NCBI RefSeq assembly: GCF_002843305.1 | Contig: NZ_PGSG01000104.1 | Location: 145,965 to 209,964, forward strand | Source of the DNA: Streptomyces barkulensis | GTDB taxonomy: Bacteria > Actinomycetota > Actinomycetes > Streptomycetales > Streptomycetaceae | DNA length: 64,000 nt | Direction of reading: 5' to 3' | Shown: positions 1 to 7,745 of the stretch, one piece after another | How the letters are laid out: each line of letters starts with the position of its first letter | How positions within the stretch are numbered: position 1 is the stretch's first letter | Program-made: the position numbers and the translations under genes | Notes under the pieces: generated by a model | The model's input: only the letters and a program-made list of their open reading frames with translations | What the model was told of the DNA's origin: nothing | The model's database searches: none

Positions 1-1
1 C

Positions 2-1561
2 GAGGCCCTGCGCCGCCACGGCGCGCGGTGGGGCGAGGCTCAGGTGCGGGAGCTGGGCGCGCTGGCCGGCACCCCGGAGGTGCAGGACTGGGCCCGGATG
101 GCCGAGGAGGTCCCGCCCCGCCTGCGCACCCACGACCGCTACGGCCACCGCGTGGACGAGGTGGAGTTCCACCCGGCCTGGCACCGTCTGATGGCCACCG
201 CCGTCGAGCACGGCCTGCACGCCGCGCCCTGGGCCGAGGACCGCCCCGGCGCCCATCTGGTGCGCGCCGCCAAGTTCTACCTGTGGTCCCAGGCCGAGGC
301 CGGGCACGGCTGCCCGGTCTCCATGACGTACGCGGCCGTCCCCGCGCTGCGCGCCCGGCCGGAGCTGGCCGCCGCCTACGAACCGCTGCTGACCGCCCGC
401 TCCTACGACTTCGGACTGCGGCCCCCGCTGGGCAAGTCCGGGCTGATCGCGGGCATGTCGATGACCGAGAAGCAGGGCGGCTCGGACGTGCGGGCCAACA
501 CCACCGAGGCCGTACCCGACGGCGACGGCGCCTACCGGCTCACCGGCCACAAGTGGTTCACCTCCGCCCCGATGAGCGATGTCTTCCTGGTCCTGGCCCA
601 GGCCCCCGAGGGCCTGACCTGCTTCCTGCTGCCGCGCGTGCTGCCCGACGGCACCCTCAACGCCATGCACCTGCAACGTCTGAAGGACAAGCTGGGCAAC
701 CGCTCCAACGCCTCCTCCGAGGTCGAGTACGACCGGGCCGTGGCCTGGCCGGTCGGCGAGACGGGCCGCGGGGTGCGCACCATCGTGGAGATGGTCAACA
801 TGACCCGCCTGGACTGCGTCCTGGGCACGGCCGCCGGCATGCGCGCCGGGCTGCGGCAGGCTCTGCACCACACCGCCCACCGGCGGGCCTTCGGCGCCGG
901 GCTGGCCGAGCAGCCGCTGATGCGCTCGGTCCTGGCCGACCTGGCGGTCGAGTCGGAGGCCGCCACCACCCTCGGGCTGCGGCTGGCGGCGGCCGTGGAC
1001 GCCGCGCACGCCGGGGACGAGCGGGAGGCGGCCTTCCGCCGCCTGGCCCTGGCCGTGTCCAAGTACTGGGTGTGCAAGCGCGGCAGCGCGCACGCCGCCG
1101 AGGCGCTGGAGTGCCTGGGCGGCAACGGCTACGTCGAGGAGTCGGGCATGCCGCGCCTGTACCGCGAGGCGCCGCTGCTGTCGATCTGGGAGGGCTCGGG
1201 CAACGTCGCCGCCCTGGACGTGCTGCGCGCGCTGGACAGGGAGCCGGCCGGGCTGGAGGCCGTCCTGGCGGAGGTGGACGCCGCCGCCGGCGCCGACGCC
1301 CGTCTGGACGCGGCCGCCGCCGGAGTGCGGGCCATGCTGCCGGAGCTGAAGGACCCGGTCGGCGCACAGCTGCGCGCCCGCGCCTTCGCCGAGCGCCTGG
1401 CGCTCGTCCTCCAGGGCAGTCTGCTGGTGCGCCACAGCCACCCGGCCGTCGCCGACGCGTTCTGCGCCTCCCGGCTGGGCGGGCAGTGGGGCCATGCCTT
1501 CGGCACGCTCCCGGCGGGCGCGGACCTGGGCGCGATCCTGGACCGGGCCCGCACCGGGTGA
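2..1561 (+). CDS. Acyl-CoA dehydrogenase, AidB-like (5' end outside window)
   Basis: Flavin-dependent acyl-CoA dehydrogenase fold. The reading frame is open from base 2 and reads EALRRHGARWGEAQVREL before the first internal GTG at 44, so the gene starts upstream of the window and about 520 residues are visible. The central FAD/substrate motif is clear (SMTEKQGGSDVRANTT, then GHKWFTS), and the C-terminal helical domain has the ALECLGGNGYVEESGMPRLYREAP and SIWEGSGN signatures of the AidB/isovaleryl-CoA dehydrogenase branch. AidB homologues are linked to protection from alkylation damage, but many actinobacterial members are uncharacterised, so the exact substrate is unknown. It converges on the operon that ends at 1594. 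Confidence 0.9.
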   Translation, partial: EALRRHGARWGEAQVRELGALAGTPEVQDWARMAEEVPPRLRTHDRYGHRVDEVEFHPAWHRLMATAVEHGLHAAPWAEDRPGAHLVRAAKFYLWSQAEAGHGCPVSMTYAAVPALRARPELAAAYEPLLTARSYDFGLRPPLGKSGLIAGMSMTEKQGGSDVRANTTEAVPDGDGAYRLTGHKWFTSAPMSDVFLVLAQAPEGLTCFLLPRVLPDGTLNAMHLQRLKDKLGNRSNASSEVEYDRAVAWPVGETGRGVRTIVEMVNMTRLDCVLGTAAGMRAGLRQALHHTAHRRAFGAGLAEQPLMRSVLADLAVESEAATTLGLRLAAAVDAAHAGDEREAAFRRLALAVSKYWVCKRGSAHAAEALECLGGNGYVEESGMPRLYREAPLLSIWEGSGNVAALDVLRALDREPAGLEAVLAEVDAAAGADARLDAAAAGVRAMLPELKDPVGAQLRARAFAERLALVLQGSLLVRHSHPAVADAFCASRLGGQWGHAFGTLPAGADLGAILDRARTG

Positions 1562-1593
1562 CGGGGCGGCCGCCGCGTCCGGGAGCCGGCTCG

Positions 1594-2493
1594 TCAGCAG
1601 GTGCGGCGCCAGGTGTCCAGGGGGAGGCGCTTGCGGATGGAGCTGAGGCCCAGGCGGCGCGAGGTGTCGCAGAACTCCTCTGTGTTCAGCGCGTATTCGG
1701 CGTGGAAGACGGCCTTGCCGCGCTCGGTGAACGGGGCCAGCTTCGCGCACTCGCCGAACTCGGCGCACTCCTCGTTGACCGCGAAGTCGAAGTCGTCGAC
1801 CAGCTGCGGGATCTGGTCGAGGTCGTTCTTCAGGCCGACCGACAGTCCGCGCCGGTGGGCGAGTCCGGCGACCATGCGGTTGAACGCGAGCTGGTCGCGG
1901 GCGGTGAGGGGGAAGCCGGTGTCGTTGCGGTAGCCGTCCAGGAGGTCGGGTTCGACGGCGTCGAAGCCCTTCTCGGCGCACATGTCGACGCGGGCGGCCA
2001 GGATCGGGCGCAGGACGTCCAGGCGGCGGATGTCCACCCAGCGCTCGCCGGGCCAGCCGTTGTTCCGGCCCAGCGCCTGCGGCGGGTAGTCGTCCCGGTC
2101 GGGCCGGAAGTCCTCCCAGGCGCCGGCGTTGAGGTAACAGATCACCTTCCGGCCGCGGGCGTGGAGGGCGGCGACGGTGTCCGCGCCGTTCTCGAAGCCG
2201 TCGATGTCGAAGACCTCGGCGTCCACGTCGAGGTCGATGCGGCCCTGGAGCTGCCACTGCCAGGTGGTGCCGGGGGCCGGGCGCCAGCGGTTCCGCTGCG
2301 GTGAGGCGTCGCCGGGCGGTGTCCGGTCGGGCGCGGCGGTGTCCGGTGCGGCGGTGTCCGGTGCGGCGGTGTCCGGTGCGGCGGTGTCCGGTGCGGCGGT
2401 GTCCGAGCAGGCCGCCGTGGACAGCAGCAGGAGGAGACAGAGCAGCCGGGCGGCCGGGCGGCGGATCGTGCGGCGAGGCGTGAAGCGGGTCAC
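1594..2493 (-). CDS. GH114 endo-alpha-1,4-polygalactosaminidase-like lipoprotein (Ega3-like)
   Basis: 299-residue secreted glycoside hydrolase, last gene of the polysaccharide operon. GTG at 2493 overlaps the stop of the upstream GH135 gene (GTGA). A basic, hydrophobic signal ends in the lipobox LLLSTAAC (Cys29), so it is probably a membrane-anchored lipoprotein. Five DTAAP repeats (residues 31-55) follow as a linker, then a GH114 TIM-barrel: WQWQLQGRID, VFDIDGFE (Asp96/Asp98), KVICYLNAGAWEDFRPD, FDAVEPDLLDGY (Glu181/Asp183), LSVGLKNDLDQ. GH114 enzymes, including fungal Ega3, cleave alpha-1,4-linked galactosamine polymers. Here it probably trims or releases the polymer made by the operon. The family call is strong; the substrate is inferred. 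Confidence 0.88.
   Translation of the reverse strand: MTRFTPRRTIRRPAARLLCLLLLLSTAACSDTAAPDTAAPDTAAPDTAAPDTAAPDRTPPGDASPQRNRWRPAPGTTWQWQLQGRIDLDVDAEVFDIDGFENGADTVAALHARGRKVICYLNAGAWEDFRPDRDDYPPQALGRNNGWPGERWVDIRRLDVLRPILAARVDMCAEKGFDAVEPDLLDGYRNDTGFPLTARDQLAFNRMVAGLAHRRGLSVGLKNDLDQIPQLVDDFDFAVNEECAEFGECAKLAPFTERGKAVFHAEYALNTEEFCDTSRRLGLSSIRKRLPLDTWRRTC
2341..2400 (-). repeat. 15-bp tandem repeat coding a DTAAP linker
   Basis: Four perfect head-to-tail copies of GTCCGGTGCGGCGGT (plus-strand reading), with partly matching sequence on either side. They lie in frame inside the GH114 lipoprotein and encode repeated Asp-Thr-Ala-Ala-Pro between the lipid-anchored Cys and the catalytic domain. The copy number of such a repeat can change by slippage without breaking the frame, altering the length of the tether. 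Confidence 0.9.
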
Positions 2494-3251
2494 GGGGTGA
2501 TCCTCCCGCAGCCGAGCACGGGCCGGGGCGTCGAGCGCCACGGGTTGGCCCCCTCCCCCGGCACCGCACAGTGCACCGCCGCGCCGCGCTCGTGGGCGGT
2601 GCGGGCCGCCTCGGCGGCCAGGCGGTCCGGTACGGCGTACACCAGGTGGCAGAAGCGGTGCGGCGGATGGCCGCGGGTCCAGGCGGGCGCACCGGCGCGG
2701 CGGTACTCCTCCCAGCACCCCTCGAAGGTGACCAGCACGTCGGCCAGGTGCGCGTACCCGGGGTCGGGGTGGACACCGGGGTTGAGGACGACGGTGGACG
2801 CACCCAGCAGCCGGGCGGCCCGCACCGTGCGCCGGTAGCGTGGCAGGTGCTCCGCGCCGGCCGCCGCGCGGTCGAGGAAGGCCCCGTCCGTGCCGTACCA
2901 GCGGCGGTGGCGGCGCACGTCGCGGAGCACGGCGCGCCACGGGCGCGCGCCGTAGGCGGTGTCCACGTATCCCAGCAGCGGCACCCCGGCGCCCCGCAGC
3001 CGGGCCGCCACCGCGGCGAGGGCCGGGTCGGGGCGCGGCCCGGGGCCGTCGGCGGCGTTGACGACCACCGCGTACAGCCGCCCGGCGGCCCGGACCGCCG
3101 CCTCCCACGCCCCCGGGTCGACGGCCGGGTGGACGTACAGCGGTACGAGCAGATGGCCCCGGCCCCGGCCCCGGTCCCGTGAGCCCCGTACGGCGGCGGG
3201 CGCCGGGGTACTCCCCCGGCGCCCCGTGCCCCCCGGGCGCCCCGCGCTCAT
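2490..3251 (-). CDS. Spherulin-4 family protein (GH135, Sph3-like)
   Basis: 253 residues. ATG at 3251 overlaps the epimerase stop (ATGA), and its own stop overlaps the GH114 start. Spherulin-4/GH135 hallmarks appear in order: LLVPLYVHPAVDPGAW, VVVNAADGPGPRPD, PLLGYVDTAYGARP, HRRWYGTDGAFLDR, VVLNPGVHPDPGYAHLADVLVTFEG, FCHLVYAVP. In Aspergillus Sph3 is an endo-alpha-1,4-N-acetylgalactosaminidase needed for galactosaminogalactan synthesis. The usual DE pair in this family's FFDE motif reads DR here, so activity may differ. No signal peptide is evident from this start, so it may act in the cytoplasm or use an N-terminus I have not recognised. Confidence 0.85.
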   Translation of the reverse strand: MSAGRPGGTGRRGSTPAPAAVRGSRDRGRGRGHLLVPLYVHPAVDPGAWEAAVRAAGRLYAVVVNAADGPGPRPDPALAAVAARLRGAGVPLLGYVDTAYGARPWRAVLRDVRRHRRWYGTDGAFLDRAAAGAEHLPRYRRTVRAARLLGASTVVLNPGVHPDPGYAHLADVLVTFEGCWEEYRRAGAPAWTRGHPPHRFCHLVYAVPDRLAAEAARTAHERGAAVHCAVPGEGANPWRSTPRPVLGCGRITP

Positions 3252-4189
3252 GCGCCGGCCGCCCGCGCCCACAGATCGGCCAGGGACTCCTCCAGGGTGT
3301 ACCCGGGCCGCCAGCCCAGCGTCCCGGCGGCGGCCGTGATGTCGGCCTGCTGCCAGGCGACGGCGGCCGAGCGGGCCGAGTCCGCGCCCTTCTCGTCGAT
3401 CCGGCCGCGGAAACCGGCCGCCGCGGCCAGCCCCTCGGCCACGTCCCGCACCGCGCGGGCGGCGCCCGCGGCGATGTTGAGCACCGGCGGCAGCGGCCCG
3501 GGGGCGAGGGCCGCGGCGGTCGCGGCGCGGGCGATGTCACGGGGGTCGACGAAGTCGCGGTACGCCGAGAGGTCGCCGACCCGCACCACCCCGTCCGGTC
3601 CGGCCCGGCGCAGTTCGGCGGCGAGCCGCCCGGGCAGGGAGGCGGCCGGCGCGCCGGGGCCCACGGGGTTGAACACCCGCAGCACCACCGCGTCCAGGCC
3701 GGAGCCGGTGACGGCCAGGGTGCCGGCCAGTTTGGCGGCGCCGTAGATTCCCACCGGGCGGGTGGGGTGGTCCTCCGCCAGGGGGTGGCCGGGGGTTCCC
3801 GGCCCGTACTCGGCGGCCGAGCCGAGGTGGACCAGGCGGGCGCCCGGCGCGGCCTCGCGCAGGGCCGCGCAGAGCGCGGCCGGGCCGCGGGCGTTGACCC
3901 CGGTGAGGTGGAGGGCGTCGCCGCCGACGGCGCCCGCGCAGTTGACCACGGCGTCCGGGCGCGCCCGCCGGATCAGGGAGGCCAGTTCGGCGGGGGCGGC
4001 GGTGGCCAGGTCCACCGTCAGGTCCACGGGCTGAGCCACGGACGGGCCGGCCGGCGGATCCGCGGGTGGGCCGGCCGGCCCGCCCGCGGCGCGGCCCGCG
4101 CAGAGCACCCGCACGCCCGGCTGGGCGCGCAGGTGCCCGGCGGTGTGCCCGCCCAGATAGCCGGTGGCCCCCAGGACGAGTACGCGCAT
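3248..4189 (-). CDS. NAD-dependent epimerase/dehydratase (SDR)
   Basis: 313-residue extended short-chain dehydrogenase for sugar nucleotides. The Rossmann motif GATGYLGG is at residues 7-14. The catalytic set is visible as a Ser in LVHLGSAAEYGP and the YxxxK motif in GIYGAAKLAG. The substrate region reads VLRVFNPVGPG. It overlaps the GH135 gene and lies 9 bp after the nucleotidyltransferase, so it is co-transcribed. It plausibly supplies a UDP- or NDP-sugar precursor, a role analogous to fungal Uge3, which makes UDP-Gal and UDP-GalNAc. The exact reaction (4-epimerisation, 4,6-dehydration or 4-reduction) cannot be read from sequence. Confidence 0.85.
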   Translation of the reverse strand: MRVLVLGATGYLGGHTAGHLRAQPGVRVLCAGRAAGGPAGPPADPPAGPSVAQPVDLTVDLATAAPAELASLIRRARPDAVVNCAGAVGGDALHLTGVNARGPAALCAALREAAPGARLVHLGSAAEYGPGTPGHPLAEDHPTRPVGIYGAAKLAGTLAVTGSGLDAVVLRVFNPVGPGAPAASLPGRLAAELRRAGPDGVVRVGDLSAYRDFVDPRDIARAATAAALAPGPLPPVLNIAAGAARAVRDVAEGLAAAAGFRGRIDEKGADSARSAAVAWQQADITAAAGTLGWRPGYTLEESLADLWARAAGA

Positions 4190-4198
4190 GGTCTCCGG

Positions 4199-4912
4199 TC
4201 ACGCTCCCCTGATCAACTGGCCGCGGCGGGCGGTGAACTCGGCGTTGGCGCGGTCGTAGTCGTCGGGTCTTCCGATGTCGAGCCAGTAGCCGCCGAAGTC
4301 GTAGGCGTACGGCGGGGTGCCGTCCGCCAGCAGGTCGAGCACCACCTCGTCGAAGCCCAGCGGCAGTCCGGGCGTGTAGCGGGCCAGGGCTGCGCGCGAG
4401 ACGCCGTACACGCCCATGGAGACGCGGTAGTCCATGGTGGGCTTCTCGGCGAAGCCGGTGACGCGCCCGGACTCGGTGCTCAGCACGCCGAAGTCGATGG
4501 AGACGGTGCGCACATGGGTGGCGATGGTCAGCGGCGCCCCGCGGTCCCGGTGACCGCGCAGCACGTCGCCGAAGTCGAGGTCGGTGAGGATGTCGCCGTT
4601 CATCGCCAGGAAGTGCTCGGGCAGCCGGTCGAGCATCGTCAGCAGCGGGCCCATGGTGCCCAGCGGGCTGTCCTCGGTGGTGTAGTCGACGCGCAGGCCC
4701 CACTGGGAGCCGTCGCCGACGTAGGCGCGGATGATGTGGCCCAGGTGGCCGATGGCCAGGGTGCAGCTGGTGAACCCGGCCGAGGCGAGCTGGCGCATCA
4801 CGATCTCCAGGATCGCGTGCTGGTCGCCGATGGGCACCAGCGGCTTGGGCAGGGCCGTGGTGTACGGGCGGAGCCGGACTCCCTTGCCTCCGGCCATGAT
4901 GACTGCGTGCAT
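4199..4912 (-). CDS. Sugar-1-phosphate nucleotidyltransferase
   Basis: 237-residue NTP_transferase-fold protein. The N-terminal signature MHAVIMAGGKGVRLRPYT followed by LPKPLVPIGD marks nucleotide binding and the phosphate-site lysine. Further motifs are LAMNGDILTDLDF (metal-binding Asp), FAEKPTMDYRVSMGVYG and YWLDIGRPDDYDRAN. It transfers NMP to a sugar-1-phosphate to give the activated sugar for the operon's glycosyltransferase. Whether it makes UDP-, GDP- or dTDP-sugars cannot be decided. It sits between the two SDR genes and lacks a long C-terminal beta-helix, so it is a stand-alone transferase. Confidence 0.88.
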   Translation of the reverse strand: MHAVIMAGGKGVRLRPYTTALPKPLVPIGDQHAILEIVMRQLASAGFTSCTLAIGHLGHIIRAYVGDGSQWGLRVDYTTEDSPLGTMGPLLTMLDRLPEHFLAMNGDILTDLDFGDVLRGHRDRGAPLTIATHVRTVSIDFGVLSTESGRVTGFAEKPTMDYRVSMGVYGVSRAALARYTPGLPLGFDEVVLDLLADGTPPYAYDFGGYWLDIGRPDDYDRANAEFTARRGQLIRGA

Positions 4913-5000
4913 CGGTGCTGTCCTCTCCGTGGGGACGGGTGGCGGATCGTGCGTGACGGATCGCGTGCGACGGACGGCGGGACGTGACGGGTGGCGGAGC

Positions 5001-5095
5001 CCGGTGACGAGCCCGGTGACGGGTGCGGTGACGGGCCCGGTGACGGGTGCGGCGGCTCTGCGGCGAGTGCTGCGGCGAGTGCTGCGGCAGGCGCC
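5001..5095. repeat. Degenerate short direct repeats in the 4913-5103 gap
   Basis: The 191-bp gap between two operon genes is built from imperfect copies of CGGTGACGGGTG/CCGGTGACGGG, followed by two copies of GGCGAGTGCTGC. No ORF or clear hairpin terminator is visible. It looks like simple-sequence expansion of a former intergenic or 3' coding region. Confidence 0.6.
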
Positions 5096-5103
5096 GCGGC
5101 GGG

Positions 5104-6159
5104 TCAGACGTTGTAGAGGTCGGTCTTGTAGCGGGCGAGGTTGGCCGGGTCGCGGAAGAACTCGATCGTGCGGGCCAGTCCTTCCTCCAGGCTGTGGGCC
5201 GGCGCCCAGCCGGTGGCCGCCCGCAGCCGGCCGGCGTCGCAGACCAGTCGCATCACCTCGGAGTCGGCGGGGCGCACGCGGCTTTCGTCCTGGGCGACCT
5301 CGACGTCGGCGTCCATGAGCTTGCCGATGAGAGCCACCAGGTCGCCGACGGATATCTCGCCGCCGGTACCGGCGTTGAGGGTGCGCCCGACGACGGCCCC
5401 GGCGGGTGCGGTGCCGACGGCCAGGAAGGCCGCGGCGGTGTCCTCCACGTAGGTGAAGTCGCGGGTGGGGCGCAGGTCGCCCAGGGTGATGGTGCGCTTC
5501 CCGGCGGCGAGCTGGCCGATCACGGTGGGGATGACGGCGCGCATCGACTGGCGCGGCCCGTAGGTGTTGAAGGGCCGCAGGGTGACCACGGGGGTGCCGA
5601 AGCTGGCGTGGTAGCTGTCGGCGAGCCGGTCCCCGCCCGCCTTGGACGCGGCGTACGGGGACTGGGTGTTGATCGGATGGTCCTCGGTGATCGGCACCGT
5701 CCGCGCGGTTCCGTAGGTCTCGCTGGTGGAGGTGTGCACCAGGCGCGGGATCTCCAGGTGGCGCACCGCCTCCAGCACGTTGAGGGTGCCGGTGACGTTG
5801 GTCTCCACATAGCTGTGCGGGGCGCGGTAGGAGTACGGGATCGCGATGAGAGCGGCCAGGTGGTAGACGGCCTCGGCACCCCTGACCAGTCCGTTCACCG
5901 AGCCGGGGTCGCGGACGTCGCCGAGGACGATCTCCACCTCCTCCAGCACCTCCTTCGGCAGGGTCTCCAGCCAGCCGAAGGAGGAGAAGGAGTTGTACTG
6001 GACCATCGCGCGCACCCGGTGGCCGGCGGCGACGAGCGCCTCGACCAGGTGCGATCCGATGAATCCCTCCGCGCCGGTGACCGCGGCCGTCCGGGGGGCG
6101 GGGGCTGGTGCGGGCGTGGTTTCGGGCGTGGTTGCGGTTGCGGATGCGGGCGTGTTCAT
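5104..6159 (-). CDS. NAD-dependent sugar-nucleotide 4,6-dehydratase/epimerase (SDR)
   Basis: 351 residues. ATG at 6159 has GGAG eight bases upstream. A 23-residue Ala/Thr/Pro-rich N-terminal tail precedes the Rossmann fold (TGAEGFIGSHLVE). Motifs are VYHLAALIAIPYSY, VHTSTSETYGTA (catalytic Ser/Thr), SPYAASKAGGDRL (YxxxK), TLRPFNTYGPRQS and TRDFTYVEDTA. The sequence is closest in feel to NDP-GlcNAc/GDP-mannose 4,6-dehydratases of surface-glycan clusters. It probably makes a modified hexosamine nucleotide for the polymer. Its product is uncertain; it could be an epimerase rather than a dehydratase. Confidence 0.85.
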   Translation of the reverse strand: MNTPASATATTPETTPAPAPAPRTAAVTGAEGFIGSHLVEALVAAGHRVRAMVQYNSFSSFGWLETLPKEVLEEVEIVLGDVRDPGSVNGLVRGAEAVYHLAALIAIPYSYRAPHSYVETNVTGTLNVLEAVRHLEIPRLVHTSTSETYGTARTVPITEDHPINTQSPYAASKAGGDRLADSYHASFGTPVVTLRPFNTYGPRQSMRAVIPTVIGQLAAGKRTITLGDLRPTRDFTYVEDTAAAFLAVGTAPAGAVVGRTLNAGTGGEISVGDLVALIGKLMDADVEVAQDESRVRPADSEVMRLVCDAGRLRAATGWAPAHSLEEGLARTIEFFRDPANLARYKTDLYNV

Positions 6160-6218
6160 GGACGTGCTCCGTTTCCTTCCGGGCCGACGTTCGGCTGTGA
6201 AGCGGTGGTGCGGGCGGG

Positions 6219-7745
6219 TCAGCGGTGGGTGGTGATCCGGCCGAGCAGTGCCGCGGCGGTGGCGAGCAGGACGAGGGCGGCGGTGGCGCAGACGGCCGCC
6301 AGGACGGTGTCCGGCCCGGGCGGTCCGGGGTGGAGCCACAGCGGTGCGGCGGCGCAGAACGCGGCGGCGGCCGCCGTCACCGCCGCCGGGGTCCGGGCGG
6401 CGCCGAAGGCCTGGAGCAGCAGCCCGGTCCACAGCACCGCGCCGAGGGCGAGGACGGCCGGCAGCCGGGCGGGGTCGGCGGGCGGTCCGCCCGGCCACAG
6501 CGCGGCGGTGGCCAGGACGAGGGCGGCCAGGGCGGCGAGGTAGCCGGCCAGGCACAGCCCCAGCGCCCCGGCTGCCCGCCACCGCAGGCCGGCGGCGGTG
6601 GAGCTGCGGGCGAGGGCGGCCAGCGCCAGGGAGCGGCAGCGGTACAGCAGCCACTCGGCCGCGCCCATGCTGAGGGAGAGGGCGACCACCACGGGTCCGG
6701 CCGGAGCCGCGCCCGCGCCGTGCCACAGCGTCCCGCCCAGGGCGGCCAGGGCGGTCAGCACCCCGCAGCCCAGGCCGAAGAGTCCGTAGGGCACGGACGC
6801 CCGCCGCGCGGGGAGCGTGCCGTCCGCCGCACCGGCCGCCGCCGCGCCGCCCGCCCCCGTCCCCTCGCGTACGGCCCGTACGGTCTCGCGCGCCGCCGCC
6901 GCCACCGCCGCGCAGACGGCGACGGCCGGCAGGGCGGCCCTCACCACCGCCTGCACCGCCGCCGGTACGGCCTCCGGCGGCAGCAGCGGCAGCGCCGCCG
7001 CGCCGAGTGCCAGGGGCAGCAGGGCGAGCAGCAGCAGCCGTTCCCGGCCCAGGACGAGCAGGACGGTGGCCGCCGCCAGGTAGACCGCCTGGCCCGCCGC
7101 GAAGAGCAGCGCGGCGCCGGGCGCCGGCAGTGGCGCCGCGGCCGCCAGGGCCGCCGCCAGGGCGATGGGCACCCCCGCCGGTGCGCCCGTCCGCAGTACC
7201 CGCCCCGCCGCCGCGCGTCCGCCCGCCGCCAGGGCGGCGTACGCGCGGTGGGCGAGCGCCTGGTTCCAGGCCCAGGCCGCGAGCGCGGAGGCGGCCAGCG
7301 CGCCCGTGCCGGCCGGGAGGCCGAGCCGGTCCGGCGGCCCGGTGAGGAAGGGTGCGGCCAGCGCGTAGCCGAGACCGGGGAGGGTGAACACCAGGCCGCG
7401 CAGCAGCGCGGTGCCCGGATCTCCCCGCCACGGGTCGGGGGCGGGCGGGGGCTCGGGGAAGGCGCGCGGCACCCGGGCGAACAGTTCGGCGGCGGCCTCG
7501 AAGGTGTCGCGGCGGCCGTAGCGGCGCTGGATCTGCTCGCCGGTCAGGCCCTCGGACTCCAGATGGGCCGCGATCTCGTCCGGGTGGACGGCCGCGGCGC
7601 ACACCTCGGCCAGCTCCTCGGCCAGCGTGTCCAGCGGGTCGTCCGCCCAGCTCGGCCGCCGCCGGCTCCGGGCGGCCGGGGCGGTGCGGCCGGGTGACCC
7701 CGGTGGCGGGGGCGCGCCGGGGACGAGTCTGAGCGTCCCGCTCAC
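6219..7745 (-). CDS. Polytopic membrane protein of the polysaccharide operon (possible PelG-like exporter)
   Basis: 508 residues. GTG at 7745 overlaps the glycosyltransferase stop (GTGA). An approximately 110-residue soluble N-terminus carries IAAHLESEGLTGEQIQRRYG and RDTFEAAAELFAR. The rest is a long series of Ala/Leu-rich hydrophobic segments, roughly a dozen, separated by short Arg-rich loops. No named family is recognised with confidence. Tight coupling to a PelF-like glycosyltransferase suggests it fills the place of PelG, the multi-pass partner of PelF in Pel synthesis, as flippase or transporter. That role is inferred from position and topology only. Confidence 0.7.
   Translation of the reverse strand: MSGTLRLVPGAPPPPGSPGRTAPAARSRRRPSWADDPLDTLAEELAEVCAAAVHPDEIAAHLESEGLTGEQIQRRYGRRDTFEAAAELFARVPRAFPEPPPAPDPWRGDPGTALLRGLVFTLPGLGYALAAPFLTGPPDRLGLPAGTGALAASALAAWAWNQALAHRAYAALAAGGRAAAGRVLRTGAPAGVPIALAAALAAAAPLPAPGAALLFAAGQAVYLAAATVLLVLGRERLLLLALLPLALGAAALPLLPPEAVPAAVQAVVRAALPAVAVCAAVAAAARETVRAVREGTGAGGAAAAGAADGTLPARRASVPYGLFGLGCGVLTALAALGGTLWHGAGAAPAGPVVVALSLSMGAAEWLLYRCRSLALAALARSSTAAGLRWRAAGALGLCLAGYLAALAALVLATAALWPGGPPADPARLPAVLALGAVLWTGLLLQAFGAARTPAAVTAAAAAFCAAAPLWLHPGPPGPDTVLAAVCATAALVLLATAAALLGRITTHR

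Noticed and set aside
28..2304. A long plus-strand ORF of 758 codons across the acyl-CoA dehydrogenase and GH114 genes.
   Set aside because: It is Arg/Gly/Pro-rich with no domain pattern and overlaps two well-supported genes in other frames; such shadow ORFs are expected at this GC content.
2341..2400. Regular 15-bp repeats that could suggest a CRISPR-like array.
   Set aside because: There are no spacers; the repeats are contiguous, in frame and encode a linker in a lipoprotein. No CRISPR array or cas gene is visible in the window.
4913..5103. Possible small gene or RNA in the repeat-rich gap.
   Set aside because: Only degenerate GGTGACGGG repeats are present; no start with a ribosome site and no stable conserved fold was evident.
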